Assembly: GCA_023079485.1 (NCBI GenBank)
Contig: CM041084.1
Span: 17,512,609 to 17,576,608, forward strand
Direction of reading: 5' to 3'
DNA length: 64,000 nucleotides
Source: Archilochus colubris
Taxonomy: Eukaryota; Chordata; Aves; Apodiformes; Trochilidae
The position numbers and the translations under genes were made by a program. The notes under the pieces were generated by a model. It had not been told where the DNA came from and did not search any database. It saw only the letters and a program-made list of their open reading frames with translations. This document shows, one piece after another, positions 54,268-64,000 of this stretch (position 1 is its first letter; each line of letters begins with the position of its first letter).

Positions 54268-54551
54268 CTGATCTCTCAGTCTTTCTTGGTGTCCCATTAT
54301 TGCTGTGGCATGGTGGGGATATTTCTGCTTCAGATGCTCAAGAAAAGCCTCTCTCTTCCTGTCCATTTCTGAGGTTTGCATTCCCAGAATCTCTCTGGAA
54401 CTGCGAGGGCCACCTACAGTATGTCTTCGAGGGATGTTGCGGGTGGACTTTGAGTTAGAAGTGTGACTGTTCGGGGCTGAAGGGAGCTCTTTAGATCGGA
54501 GACATTCTGCATCATCTAGTGATGTTACATGCAAACTGGTTTTTGACTGAT
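54268..54551 (-). CDS. KIAA1217: KIAA1217 (sickle tail) internal coding exon, N-terminal region
   Basis: Seen: read on the minus strand, the exon follows a T-rich acceptor (TTTTTTCAG, AG at 54553-54552) and ends at CAG|GTATGA. It is 284 nt: two bases of a split codon plus 94 full codons, ending in phase 0. The reading frame is open throughout. It contains LHVTSLDDAEC, then a Ser/Asn-rich linker, RNIPRRHTVGGPRSSREILG, and a charged, probably helical segment EMDRKREAFLEHLKQKYPHH ending in GHQERLRDQ. Known: this order matches the N-terminus of vertebrate KIAA1217 (human has RRHTLGGPRSS and the same MDRKREAFLEHLKQKYPHH block), recalled from memory. The protein is a large p140CAP/SRCIN1-family cytoskeletal protein with an AIP3-type region; mouse Skt acts in notochord and intervertebral disc. 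Inference: RRHT fits a basophilic (PKA-like) phosphosite. The internal Met in GMQTSEMD may serve as the start of shorter isoforms. The downstream exons lie outside the window. Confidence 0.93.
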
Positions 54552-56306
54552 CTGAAAAAAACCAAAAACAAACAAAACCCCCAAACCAGAATATTATAAG
54601 AACTTAATACCAATATTCATACTAATAAGAAAAAGAAAATAATCTATACATAAGTTAGGTTATTTTAGAAGTCTGATAGTGTTCCATGGCACGTTCTGCA
54701 TCATTAGGCATATACGTATTGTAAGAAGCGGCCCAGAAATAATAATTTCTGTAAGCTATGCACAGTACTTCCATACTTTTAGCACACAATGTCAGTATTG
54801 CCTCACAGATAAGTGAGAATCATTAAAGTAGATGTTCCTTTTGTATCATCTTTACAACTATGTGACTTGTAAGAAAGTCTGACAGGGCCCTTATTCTCTG
54901 ACCTTTAAAATCTTCAGGATGCTTTCCACAAGAAGAAACAGGTTTCTTCATTAAGCTCCTTTACACCTAATGGCCCCAGAACTAGTACCCTTTAGGATAC
55001 CGACTGATAAAATTCCTTTGACAAAGCAAATCTGAAATCCTTAATCTTTTTTTCAGCATGTTTTCAACATGCTATGAAACACCTATAAAATACTAAGCTT
55101 TTATTCCTGATTTCTGACTGTGGTCTGGTTTTAAATTTCACGGATCTCCCTTGGATTTTATACGTCTCAGGACAGCGGTCTGGAAAATACTACATCACTT
55201 TTTCAATAAACCATTTCTTAAGAAACAGAAGAAAAGTAAGTTTTGTGTGATATAAAAAGAAAAAAACCACCAACCTCTCAGATAAATTTTACAACTTTAA
55301 AATCTACTTTGAGACCAAAGACCATGATGACATTTGTAAAGAGATAGGCAGACACCAAGGGTATGTAAGCACTGGCTTATCTTCAGGTAACTCTGTAACA
55401 TGAACCCTCTGGTGCACGAAAAAGTGCAGTCTGGAGCCTTGTTACCTAATACCTTTGAAAAATCTCTCTCTCCTTTGTCAGCAAAGAAAAAAAACCACCA
55501 AAACCCAGAAGCACTGAAAAGGCCTCTCCAAGTTTGATGAGGCCTTCCCCTTCTTTACTGGCAGCCTCAGACATCCCTGCGAGTGTTAACCCTTCATAGC
55601 ACCTCCCCAGGAGTGGGAAGCTCCTTTTCTACATGTTTTTAATACCTCTCCACTTCTTTCTGTCCAACACTTTCTGCCTCAGAGGCCTTTATCTTCCCAG
55701 CCATCATCTGCCCCACATGCTGCCATTTATGCAGCACTACTCTTTGGAAACAGCCACTTACTCACTTCTTTCTATGGTTCAGTCAGTCAGTTTGATGCTC
55801 TGTCTACCACTTGCCTTGCAAATTTATGCTAAGCATTTTTCTGCTTTCTGGTGTGTATTGTCAATTGCCTGCCAAGTCTCACATAACATCATTGGTCATT
55901 AAGTTAATCCTCTATCTGTGGAGCCACTGCCAGTGTAATGTCCCAGAAATTTACAGGAAGAAGTCATTCCCTTGGCGGGTTTCACAACAGGACTGCACCC
56001 AGGAAGGTCCTCAGAGACTTTGCGTGTTTCTGTAAGCTCCCTATAATGCTCATAGACTCCAAAATATCAATAACACCCTCCCATGGAAACCCATCCCGAA
56101 AGCAGAACCGGACACAGGAGCTCAGATTGCAGGCAGCACCACACTTTGATGAGCACAGATCCAGGCATGACTTTGGAAGCAGGTTTGGTTCGCAGGGTTC
56201 AAGTTTTACTCTCATATAGATTCAAAATGCCATCTCTGACCTCAGCAGCATTTTCTAAGACCTTCTGAGAAGGACAATCCTGATTAAACCTTCAGAGTGG
56301 CAGCCT

Positions 56307-56344
56307 CACATGTACATGTACACACACACACACATGCATACACT
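56307..56344. repeat. CA microsatellite with flanking GTAC/ATGC words
   Basis: ACATGTACATGTA followed by about eight CA units, then TGCATACAC. Located in the first intron. Confidence 0.85.
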
Positions 56345-59266
56345 CAACTTTTCCATGCACAACTCAATTACAAAAACATCCAGCCTAACTAATTATTGCA
56401 AATTCAGAGCAACAACTGCTAGATTCTCTCAGCTTGTTTGAGAAAAGTGGTAAAACAGTGTTTTGCTTGCAAGAAGTAGTCTGGCTACTCCAGATACACT
56501 CACTCAAAGTGGTTTCTGAAAGCTTCACAGTCACCTCAGCAGATTTTACACGGGAGGAGAGGTGAAATTGGGATGGCTGGAATTTACCATCTTTAATGTG
56601 TTGCACCAAAAGCCAGGAGCTTATCTCCCTGAGGCTGCTGGAATATAGGCAGCAGACATAAATAAGGGATTTCCTTGGAGCTCGAGAGTCAACTTGAGCG
56701 TGGGTGACTGAATGCAGCAATTTGGTATAAAACCTTAAAGTATGGTGACAGCAGCAGTTTCAATCACTGAAAGGGTGGCAGACAGTTTCTCAAAAAGGCA
56801 GGTAAACCTACACTGACAAACACAACAGAGAGCTCACGAATGTGTATTTTGGGTCCTAAATCTCTCTCATACAAAGCCTTTCCTTTCTCTGCACTTCAGT
56901 TATTTCAATAGTTTAAGAAGCTGCTAATTATTTGGAACATAAAGAGACATATCAAGTAAAGTGTTTTACCACTATTTGTTATTGTGTAAAAGCTTGAGAA
57001 GGGATAAAAAAGAACACACTTTTCATATATTAGAAAGATAAACAGACCATTTTTTCTTTCATATATCTGGAAAATACTGTATAAATACCAGGGAAAAGAA
57101 AGGAATGTAAACTATGCAAACTAACTGCTAGTCTTGCCAGTGAGCTGACCTGGGCATTCAGCAGCTCTCAGCATTACAGTGCAAGCAGCACGTGACTTTC
57201 TTTGCAGACCAAACTCTGTCACATTAGAATATGGATCTTTTCCCTAGGAACTGATGAAAAAAATATTCCTTGGCCACTTCCTAGATAGGGACAAGTGACT
57301 TTGATGGCAAAGTTGAATGCTGGGACCGTCAAACCCCGCTGTCTTAGGGGTGCATGAGCTCCACAGCTGCTGTGTGGGCTGCAGTCTGCAAGGAGGAGAA
57401 ACTGGGAGGTTTTCTGGATCCTGGTGTTGCTCAATAGCAGCATGGGCAAGTGGGCAAGCTTTCCGTATCTTCCAAGTGAAGATAACAGGCCTAGAAAATC
57501 AATTCCCAGAGATAACTGAAATGTGTGAAGGATCATGTGATGGTTCCCAGAAGAGACCTAAGAGTAGAAAACGGATAAATCATGCAAGTACCCTCCCTAG
57601 AAAAGGTCTAGAGAACCCAATAAAAAACACAGAGGTGTGAGATAAGCTTGAATCCCTCTCTGCCTCCCTCATGTTCAGAAGCTAAAAGCTAAAGGTCTTT
57701 CTGTTCAATAAAAGTAGCATGTCTACAGGGCAAAAAAAGCAAAAATTGCTGCCTGACAAGAGGGGACTTAGTCCACCCAACAGCTTGGATAACCCTTATG
57801 CTTGAGATGCTTCTTTGATCTGAAAGTAAATTTCATGTTTTCTTAAGTTCTCCCATCACTGCAGTGTATATGACTACTGGAAAGGTCCAGGTTTGCAGCA
57901 CACCTAGGATTATCAGGAAGCTTATCATAAAGGATTACTTGCTGTGAGCTGAAAATTTAGGGGGAGGGGGGAAATAGAAAGGAAGAGATAAGTCCTTCAA
58001 CATGTCCTGCTATGCAATTCTTCTGTCACACCCTCTGTTAAGTCTGCAAAGGTCAGAGAAGGCACTTTGCTCATTACTTTACATGGTGTGAGGATTTTAA
58101 TAGTCCTGTTTTGCAACCTGAGTGACATAAGGGAAGAACATTTTCAGAATCATTTCAGAGAGCAACAAGTATGGACCTGACCTGTACTGCTACTAGGAAA
58201 CTGAGTCTTGAAGCAAACCACATTCAACACTTAAAGTTTAAAAAAGAACACAATTTTCAGAGTGCTCATCAAACCCACCTATGTTATGTTTAAGCTAGCA
58301 GTAAATTTGAGATTATTTGTAATCTTTTTAATTTAATATGCTCTCTTTACCAATAGCTCTGATTCCAAGGAACTTCCAAATGTAACTTTTGGATGTGGGC
58401 CAAAACTACTAAATTTGGTTGTGAACTCTCAGCAATCAAAACTTTTGGGAATCAGGGATCAGTCTGGTCAGACCTGTGTTTTTCTAGTTCCACATGTATC
58501 TCAGGCAGCTTCATACAACCCATACAGAAGAAATATGTTACTGGAGGTTATTTTTTTCCTATTCAGACACAGCCTTTAAGTGAAGAGTTCCATCCCACCA
58601 AACATAAGCATATACAGACACAGTTGCACCTGACTTGCACTGACCACTACTTTCACTTGAAGAATTATTTAAAACAGTGTCAAACAATCAATGAACCTCC
58701 AAGAGTTTTTTTTTTCTCCTGAGTTGTCTATGCACTATTTTCTGGTATTAAAGACTTGTAAACTTCTGTAATTTTTTTTAAAAACCACATGTACCTGACC
58801 ATGCACTGTTTGTTTCACAGAAGCATAGAAACACAACTTTTGCTAAAGTGCCTATGAGAAGTACATCAACTGGGAACGTTCACAGGTGCTCCATAAATAC
58901 TACAGGAGATACAAATTAGATTTGGTGTTTGTCGTGCTACTCAAATATTTTGCTCCACGTGGAACAGCCCACCGAGCATTCACCAGGAAACACTTTTCAT
59001 TCACTTTTAGACAGAATACACAGCGCAACAGTAATTGTACAAAGGCAACAGCTGACCTGCCGTGAAAATCAGGTTTATGATTTCTCGGCTTTGCTCCAAA
59101 ACAAACCCAACCGGTTCCACATAAAGTAAACTTAACCCAGTGACAATCGCCGTGAATCTCCCTCTTTTAAAGACACGCCGAGAAAAACATGAGCTCAAAC
59201 CCACTTCTGTGAAGGAGCTTTTCCCCTGCCATAGGTGAAGCACGCGGAGAGTTTAAAGGGAAATTT

Positions 59267-59319
59267 GCCGTGATTCCGGGAAGCTGCCGTGATTCGGGGA
59301 AGCTGCCGTGATTCCTGCC
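59267..59319. repeat. 19-bp tandem repeat at the CpG island edge
   Basis: Units GCCGTGATTCCGGGAAGCT (59267-59285) and GCCGTGATTCGGGGAAGCT (59286-59304) differ at one base; a partial third unit GCCGTGATTC follows. It lies about 120 bp inside the intron from the proposed first-exon donor. Each full unit holds TTCCGGGAA or a variant; the first is a perfect STAT-type palindrome TTCnnnGAA. Confidence 0.9.
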
Positions 59320-59437
59320 CCTCGGGGGAGCAGCACCCTCCGCACCCGGCAGGTCCTGTAAGCGCTGACAGCAACACAGCCCGCGCCCGCCTAGAAAGCT
59401 CAGACAGAAACCACTCTGATGGGAAAGTTAAACTCAC

Positions 59438-59513
59438 CAAGTCGGAGTGTTAGGGACATCTGCAGAGCCATTAGTACAAGAGACACATGCTTCCCCCCCT
59501 CTCGTCCCCCCAT
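59438..59513 (-). CDS. KIAA1217: Putative alternative first coding exon of KIAA1217
   Basis: Seen: minus strand, three in-frame ATGs at 59513, 59471 and 59459, with an in-frame TAG upstream at 59531-59529. The frame ends ...SLTLRL plus one base G at 59438, followed by a strong donor GTGAGT. The exon at 54551 starts with AT, so the junction makes GAT (Asp) and reads on as DQSKTSLHVTS. This lines up with EQGKGNLHVTS of human KIAA1217, as I remember it. Phase, donor strength and position at the edge of a CpG island all fit. Start choice: none of the three ATGs has a purine at -3. Those at 59513 and 59471 have G at +4; the one at 59459 has neither. The start is therefore undecided; the coordinates use the longest option (25 codons plus one base). 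Alternative: TACTAAT and CTGCAG just before 59459 could make a weak internal acceptor, but the spacing is too short for a usual branch point. Inferred, not recognised from a known isoform. Confidence 0.6.
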
Positions 59514-59856
59514 GCATTCTGCCTCCAGCTACAAAAAGCAGCAACGAGGGGCATGTTAAAATGCAGCTCCATCTTTGCCTGATTCCTCTACTTACCCTTC
59601 ATCTGTCTGCTGTCTGTGGAGCCAGCCAGACACAGCTCCAGTTTCTGGCTTTCATTTTCCTCCATTGTCCCTGCCTACCGCCCGGGCTCCCCTCTCTAAC
59701 TTGGAAGCCGCAGCACCCGGCCTGTCAGCGCTCTGGCTCGGGGAGGGGAGCGGAAGCCGGCCCGGCCCCAACGCCCCGGCCCCCAAGCGCCCGCGCTGCC
59801 GGGCCAAGGGGGCTCTGTGGGCGGCGGCGGCGGGAGGAGCCCCCCGGGCCCAACAG

Positions 59857-59862
59857 GTGAGG
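59857..59862 (+). other. Consensus splice donor on the plus strand inside the CpG island
   Basis: Seen: AACAG|GTGAGG, a near-perfect donor on the strand opposite to KIAA1217, with a second GTGAGC about 18 bases on. Plus-strand frames at 59447-59860 and 59575-60084 stay open mainly because the DNA is GC-rich; they are Pro/Ala/Gly-rich and show no domain. Inference: possible first-exon end of a divergent, probably noncoding transcript. It could equally be chance, since GGTGAG-like words are common in such DNA. Confidence 0.3.
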
Positions 59863-59863
59863 G

Positions 59864-59946
59864 GCTGCCCCCCGGTGAGCCCCCAGCTGGCCCGTGGCGA
59901 GCCCTTAGCGAGCTCCCAGCAAGCCCCCAGCGAGCCCCCAGCCGCT
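59864..59946. repeat. Degenerate GC-rich repeat in the CpG island core
   Basis: Repeated variants of AGCGAGCCCCC/AGCAAGCCCCC/AGCTCCC, roughly 10-14 bp apart, probably grown by slippage. On the minus strand it would fall in, or just upstream of, the KIAA1217 5' UTR. Confidence 0.7.
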
Positions 59947-60000
59947 GGCTGCCCGCTGCCCGGTGCCGCCGGGGAGCCCTCCGAAAGGCAGCACTGCAAA

Positions 60001-63000
60001 CATGATTACAGGCCTGAGTCTCTGCTGGAATCCGAATCCACAGCCTTTCAAATCTCTGTCATGGGACAAAAGGCTTTCCACTGAATATCTTTTTAAGCTC
60101 GTAACCACCGAGCCCACAAACATTCCTGATAAATGCTTCTCTGTCTTTTTTAGCGTCTAGTTTAAAAGCAATTCATTATATACGGGCTTTGAGGTTTTGT
60201 TTTCTGTTGAATTCTTTCAAGCTGCTCAGAGAATGAATTAGGGAAAAATCAAGATACAGGAATTCAACTTTAGTGAAGCCAATAAAAATGAATGGTAGCA
60301 ATATGTAAGCAGGGACTTCAGTTAGGAGGGATTTTGCAGCCTCAGTAGCAAAACATACAGAAACATACAGATAATTCTCTTTTGGCAGATCAGAAGCAGG
60401 AAGCCTGAATGAGACTCAATAGATCCACCAGGCTGCAAGGCAAAGAATAATGTGGCTGAGAAGGGTGAGATCAAATCCCACATATTCCAGCAGATGCCAC
60501 ATGTGTTGATTTAGTGGAGAATATCAGACCAAATTAGTCTATCAAAATTGTAAAGCAGAGCCAGAGATGGTGGAACAAACTGAGTGCTGAGTTACAGCAC
60601 CAAGACTAGAAAGTTTATCCATGGGCAACTTCTGAATTAGGTTAAGAACAAAGCATAACTGAGATATTAATAAAAATACACAATTTCTCATTTAAATCAA
60701 CCTCATACTGCAACACCAGATAACAGTTAGTATCTTGGATGGCTTTTTAAACAGACCTCACATAATCTGGTCTTTCAAGCTTTCTCCAACTCTGACTTCA
60801 ATATAACATCAGCTAAATTGTTTGCAATGACCTCTCAACCACCCAGTCCAGACGGGCTAGCAAAATTCCTTCTACATCTCTATCTGGCAGAAATGTCATC
60901 CTGTCTACTGAGATTATTAAATGCTGAAATGTTTTGTGTGTATATAAATGCAATACAGAAGCTCTAGGAGAATCACTCCCATGCCCCAGTCCTCCCCCTT
61001 CCAGACAGAAAAAACATTTGAGTAAATGACAATTGCCAATTAATAAATGAACAAAACAATTGCTCATTAGATCAGTCACACATTCTCTAACACTTAAGAA
61101 ATATTTATTTTCATTTTAACCAATAAATTCTATATGGTCTTGGAACCTGGCAAAGGTCCTAGAAATCTGGCACAGAAAACACAGAAAAGATGAAAATACA
61201 ATCTAAACATTAGCACTGCTATTTAAGGTCTGCAGTTCAGTGTTCCCAACAGAATACTCCTTTAGTTGTCCTGAAATATAAAGAAAACAGTGTGATACAC
61301 ATTGTATTTAGACTGGTGTTTTTACTGGCTGTGGGTTACTCTCTGCTCATTCTGACTGTCAGCTATTTTAGGAGGGAAAGTGATGGCCAGCACCCCCACT
61401 TATCTGATGTTGCCTTCTGTGATAGGGAGGAATGTGCCTTTAAACACTGACATTTTCCAGAGTCTGGACAAGGGTGATGAACCTCTTGCAAGTTATACTC
61501 ACAGCCAGCTGGAAGGAAAAACGGGCTCTAACAGGAATAGTGATCATTGAACACCACTAACTTCAAGAATTGCAACTCAGAAACCCCTGATGGGAAAAGA
61601 AATCTAGTGCAGTTGCTTAGAGTAGCAATGTGAAAGCTGCACCAAGTCATCACCTGCACACAGGGCTCAGAAACTAAGAGTTAGGAAAATAAGGACATTT
61701 AAAAAGACCTTATACTGAAACAATGCAATGGAAAGCATGAAACGCATGTGTCTATGGAGTCCCAAAAAAAAAGGTGCTTTTGTAGCCTTGTACAAACCAG
61801 TGCTGGGGGTCAGTACAGTTTGTACTGAGAGCCTAATAAGATCAAGATCAGCACACTCTAACCCATTAGGAGGCTTCTCTTCCATCTGTAGTGGGGAAAA
61901 AAAGCAGAAAAGTAGTTTAAGACTTAAAGAAAAAAAAAATCATTAAAATACCTAGTTTTAGGCAGCACCATTAATTTCCATAGCCAAGAGCACAAGACAG
62001 ACAGTTGGTCTCTTGGCTGCTCCACTGCCATGTCCTGTTGAGCAGGAGGTGCCCCTTGGGATGGTGCCAGCCTGCTCTGGAACTGCCACTTTCATGGCCA
62101 CAGCAAGATGCTCCTACTGCTGACACTGACAGTAAGTGGTATTGCTGATGCTGCTAAGGGGCCACAGCAACACCGCCCCCCAAAGTGTAGATGAGCTAAG
62201 AGAGACTGCTTATTTGGTTGTGAAAGGGTGACTTGAAAACTAAGTGCAGCTTTGGGAGAACTTCTGCAACTGCAGAAGCAGTCTCTCAAATAGGATTAAA
62301 GAGCATTGGCAAGAAAAGAGACTAAGCATGGCCCACTTCAGTATCATCAAAATCAAACAAAACAGGAGACCCTGCCCAAGCCTCAGGGAAACATAGTTAA
62401 TCTATGCTGCTTCTCAGAAACAGTTGAAAGAGCAAAGCCTAAAAACATGTTCTCACCTAATGGGAAAAAAACTTCATCTGCTGGTCCCAAACTGGATTTA
62501 ATTAATATATGTAAGAAGGCCATTCCTTAAAATGTTACCTAAGTCTATGTTAAAGAATTAGCAAAACTCCTTTAGCAACTGAGAAACTAGAGACAGCCAG
62601 AACCATTACACGATTAGGCTCAAATAAAGAGCTTCCCAGAACAGTTACTGGGATGAATCACAAACGACAAGTTAAATAAACTTGATTAACCAGTTCACAG
62701 CATGCAATCAGAATTTGTTTATCTGTGGGATCAACAATAACAGTGGTTCTTTTTAATTAGTATGCTCAGATCTGGACCCATCAATATCAAAATAATGCAT
62801 GGAGAATAATTACTAACAGGTTATGTTGTTTTAATTGTGTTTAAAATTAATGTCCCAGAGCAATTTACACTTCTGTATTCAGGAACAATTAACAAATACT
62901 GGCTGCACTCAATTTGTCAACCTTAAAATACACAATGATTCCATAGCTCTAGCAATTATTCACAACTGAAAACCTAGGAAGTTAATGATTAATCGTTAAA

Positions 63001-64000
63001 TCAGAAGAAGCATCCCATAATTAAAGACCTGTCTCAATGTCCATGTAAAATCATGTAGCTACTGAGAAATACATCATGAATGCTCTCCATAGTAGGATGC
63101 TCCACCTGGTCAGGACACCTCCCCTCAACACCAAGAAGTTGCAGGTGGCCATTCACTGTCAAGCATTTGGATTTGGAATGAAGAAAGTAATGTTAACTAT
63201 ACGAAAACAGGACTGAAGGTTGCTGAAAGTAATTCCACCTCAGCCAGAAGTAAGCAGCTTCAGTGCTGCAAGTTGTTTGAGTTCTGAGCTCATCTCTGTT
63301 CTACCTTTTGCTCAGTGTGTTCACTGCAGGCCTTGGTGTGCTGTTTCAATGCTTAATAACTAAAGCAGACACAATCCTAAAAGAAAAGGACTATGTTCAG
63401 ATAGGTTGATAATCAAAGATCATATACTAGCCACTAACTTATACAAGAAAAAAAAATCACCAAATAGGAATCCATGTAAGTAGATCTGGGGGAAAAAACC
63501 AGTTTCAAACTACTTTAAAATTATTGTCTGTTAATTTAGTATCATGTATCAAGGAATCTCAGTTTTTTAAATTGTAGAGGGGGCTTTATCATAATTTGGT
63601 GTCATTTGCTTATTAATGGGTTTCAATGAATTGGTTCCTATTTCAAATTCATGGGTTCTAGCTGAACTAAACATCTGAAGATGATTTTTAAATTTATCAT
63701 TAAAAACATTCTATAAAAACCTCTGTCATTATTTAGCATGAAATTACCTTCACTGTTAAAAAATCTGTGGAGACTTTCAATATTTATACGTCATATGTTC
63801 TAATTCAGTTAATAACCTCACACTTGTGGGGAAAAAATTAGCTGAAAGAGTGAAAACGTAATGCTCCAGCTGCAGAAAAAAAAAAACCCAAAAAACTTGA
63901 GTATTAGCTTTCTAGACACTACATGGCAGACTTTTGTAATGTCTTGTCAAACCTATAGATTTCCATTCCTTCAGAGAAGTTCAGATACTGACAATATTCC
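60001..64000. other. Sequence upstream of the promoter; no recognised gene
   Basis: AT-rich noncoding DNA, with no exon or transposon recognised. It is either intergenic or an upstream intron of longer KIAA1217 isoforms with more distant first exons. The stretch at about 62.68-63.05 kb is rich in TAAT words (for example TTAATGATTAATCGTTAA) and is a weak candidate for a conserved noncoding element. Confidence 0.45.

Larger units (their letters stand above)
54552..59437 (-). other. KIAA1217: KIAA1217 intron between the proposed first exon and the 54 kb exon
   Basis: Bounded by GTGAGT at 59437-59432 and the TTTTTTCAG acceptor ending at 54552. AT-rich, with a short CA/TG microsatellite near 56.3 kb and many homopolymer runs. 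The longest frames (56385-56720 minus, 57219-57536 minus, 57317-57640 plus) show no recognisable domain, and I take them as chance. No transposon was recognised. Confidence 0.6.
59230..60000 (-). promoter_or_regulatory. KIAA1217: CpG island, probable KIAA1217 promoter and 5' UTR
   Basis: Seen: an abrupt rise in G+C and CpG density within AT-rich flanks, strongest at about 59680-59990 (runs such as GGGCGGCGGCGGCGGG and several CCGG/GCGC sites), with a second CpG-rich patch at 59241-59400. I see no clear TATA box at a fixed distance from the exon. Inference: CpG-island promoter with dispersed start sites, driving minus-strand transcription into the exon at 59513-59438. The 5' UTR would lie between about 59514 and the core of the island. 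The patch at 59241-59400 would be the first bases of intron 1. The transcription start cannot be fixed from sequence alone. Confidence 0.65.

Noticed and set aside
56385..56720. 111-codon minus frame in the first intron, a possible extra KIAA1217 exon
   Set aside because: Does not resemble KIAA1217, and its phase could not be linked to splice sites I trust.
59652..59999. 115-codon minus frame in the CpG island
   Set aside because: Open because of high G+C. It does not join the conserved KIAA1217 frame and probably lies in the 5' UTR or upstream.
59447..60084. Plus-strand frames of 137 and 169 codons in the CpG island
   Set aside because: Pro/Ala/Gly-rich translation of a GC-rich promoter, overlapping frames on both strands stay open equally, no domain. 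Treated as promoter DNA, not protein.
1..64000. CRISPR arrays, operons, prophage or defence systems
   Set aside because: Vertebrate intronic DNA: none of the regular repeat-spacer structure, compact gene order or ribosome binding sites is present.
1..64000. tRNA, rRNA or known microRNA genes
   Set aside because: I recognised no tRNA A/B boxes in context, no rRNA blocks and no familiar microRNA hairpin. A covariance-model scan would be needed to exclude degenerate copies.

Overview
The window is vertebrate nuclear DNA, most likely from a bird. It is AT-rich, intron-like sequence with no operon structure. Two 5'-truncated CR1 (chicken repeat 1) LINE copies carry the octamer-type 3' tail (ATTCTATGATTCTATGAT) typical of sauropsids, and one exon is clearly recognisable as vertebrate. 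The species cannot be named from the sequence.

The one gene I can support is on the minus strand: the 5' part of KIAA1217 (sickle tail, SKT/ETL4), a cytoskeleton-associated protein of the p140CAP/SRCIN1 family. A coding exon at 54268-54551 encodes the conserved N-terminal block (RRHTVGGPRSS, then EMDRKREAFLEHLKQKYPHH). It has a consensus acceptor and donor. About 4.9 kb upstream, at the edge of a CpG island (about 59.23-60.0 kb), is a candidate first coding exon (59438-59513). It ends in a GTGAGT donor with one overhanging base, and that base joins the two overhanging bases of the 54 kb exon to form an Asp codon, so the reading frame stays open. I read the island as a KIAA1217 promoter. A consensus donor on the plus strand of the same island hints at divergent transcription.

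Layout: 1-54267 is the 5' part of the next, very large KIAA1217 intron. No further recognisable exon of the gene lies in it. It holds the two CR1 copies (19.73-20.36 and 30.08-30.35 kb, both antisense to the gene), simple repeats, a 12-bp minisatellite (33.4 kb), a GC-rich block with long but unrecognised minus-strand frames (42.8-43.6 kb), and a cluster of transcription-factor-like motifs (49.7-50.2 kb). 54552-59437 is the first intron of the proposed isoform. 60001-64000 lies upstream of the promoter, and is either intergenic or an upstream intron of longer isoforms. Nearly all other open frames are short, lack recognisable domains and look like chance.

I found no undescribed multi-gene system. 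The most useful points to check are the alternative first exon and its upstream open reading frame, the possible bidirectional promoter, a possible 45-nt cassette exon near 1.8 kb, and the GC-rich block at 43 kb.
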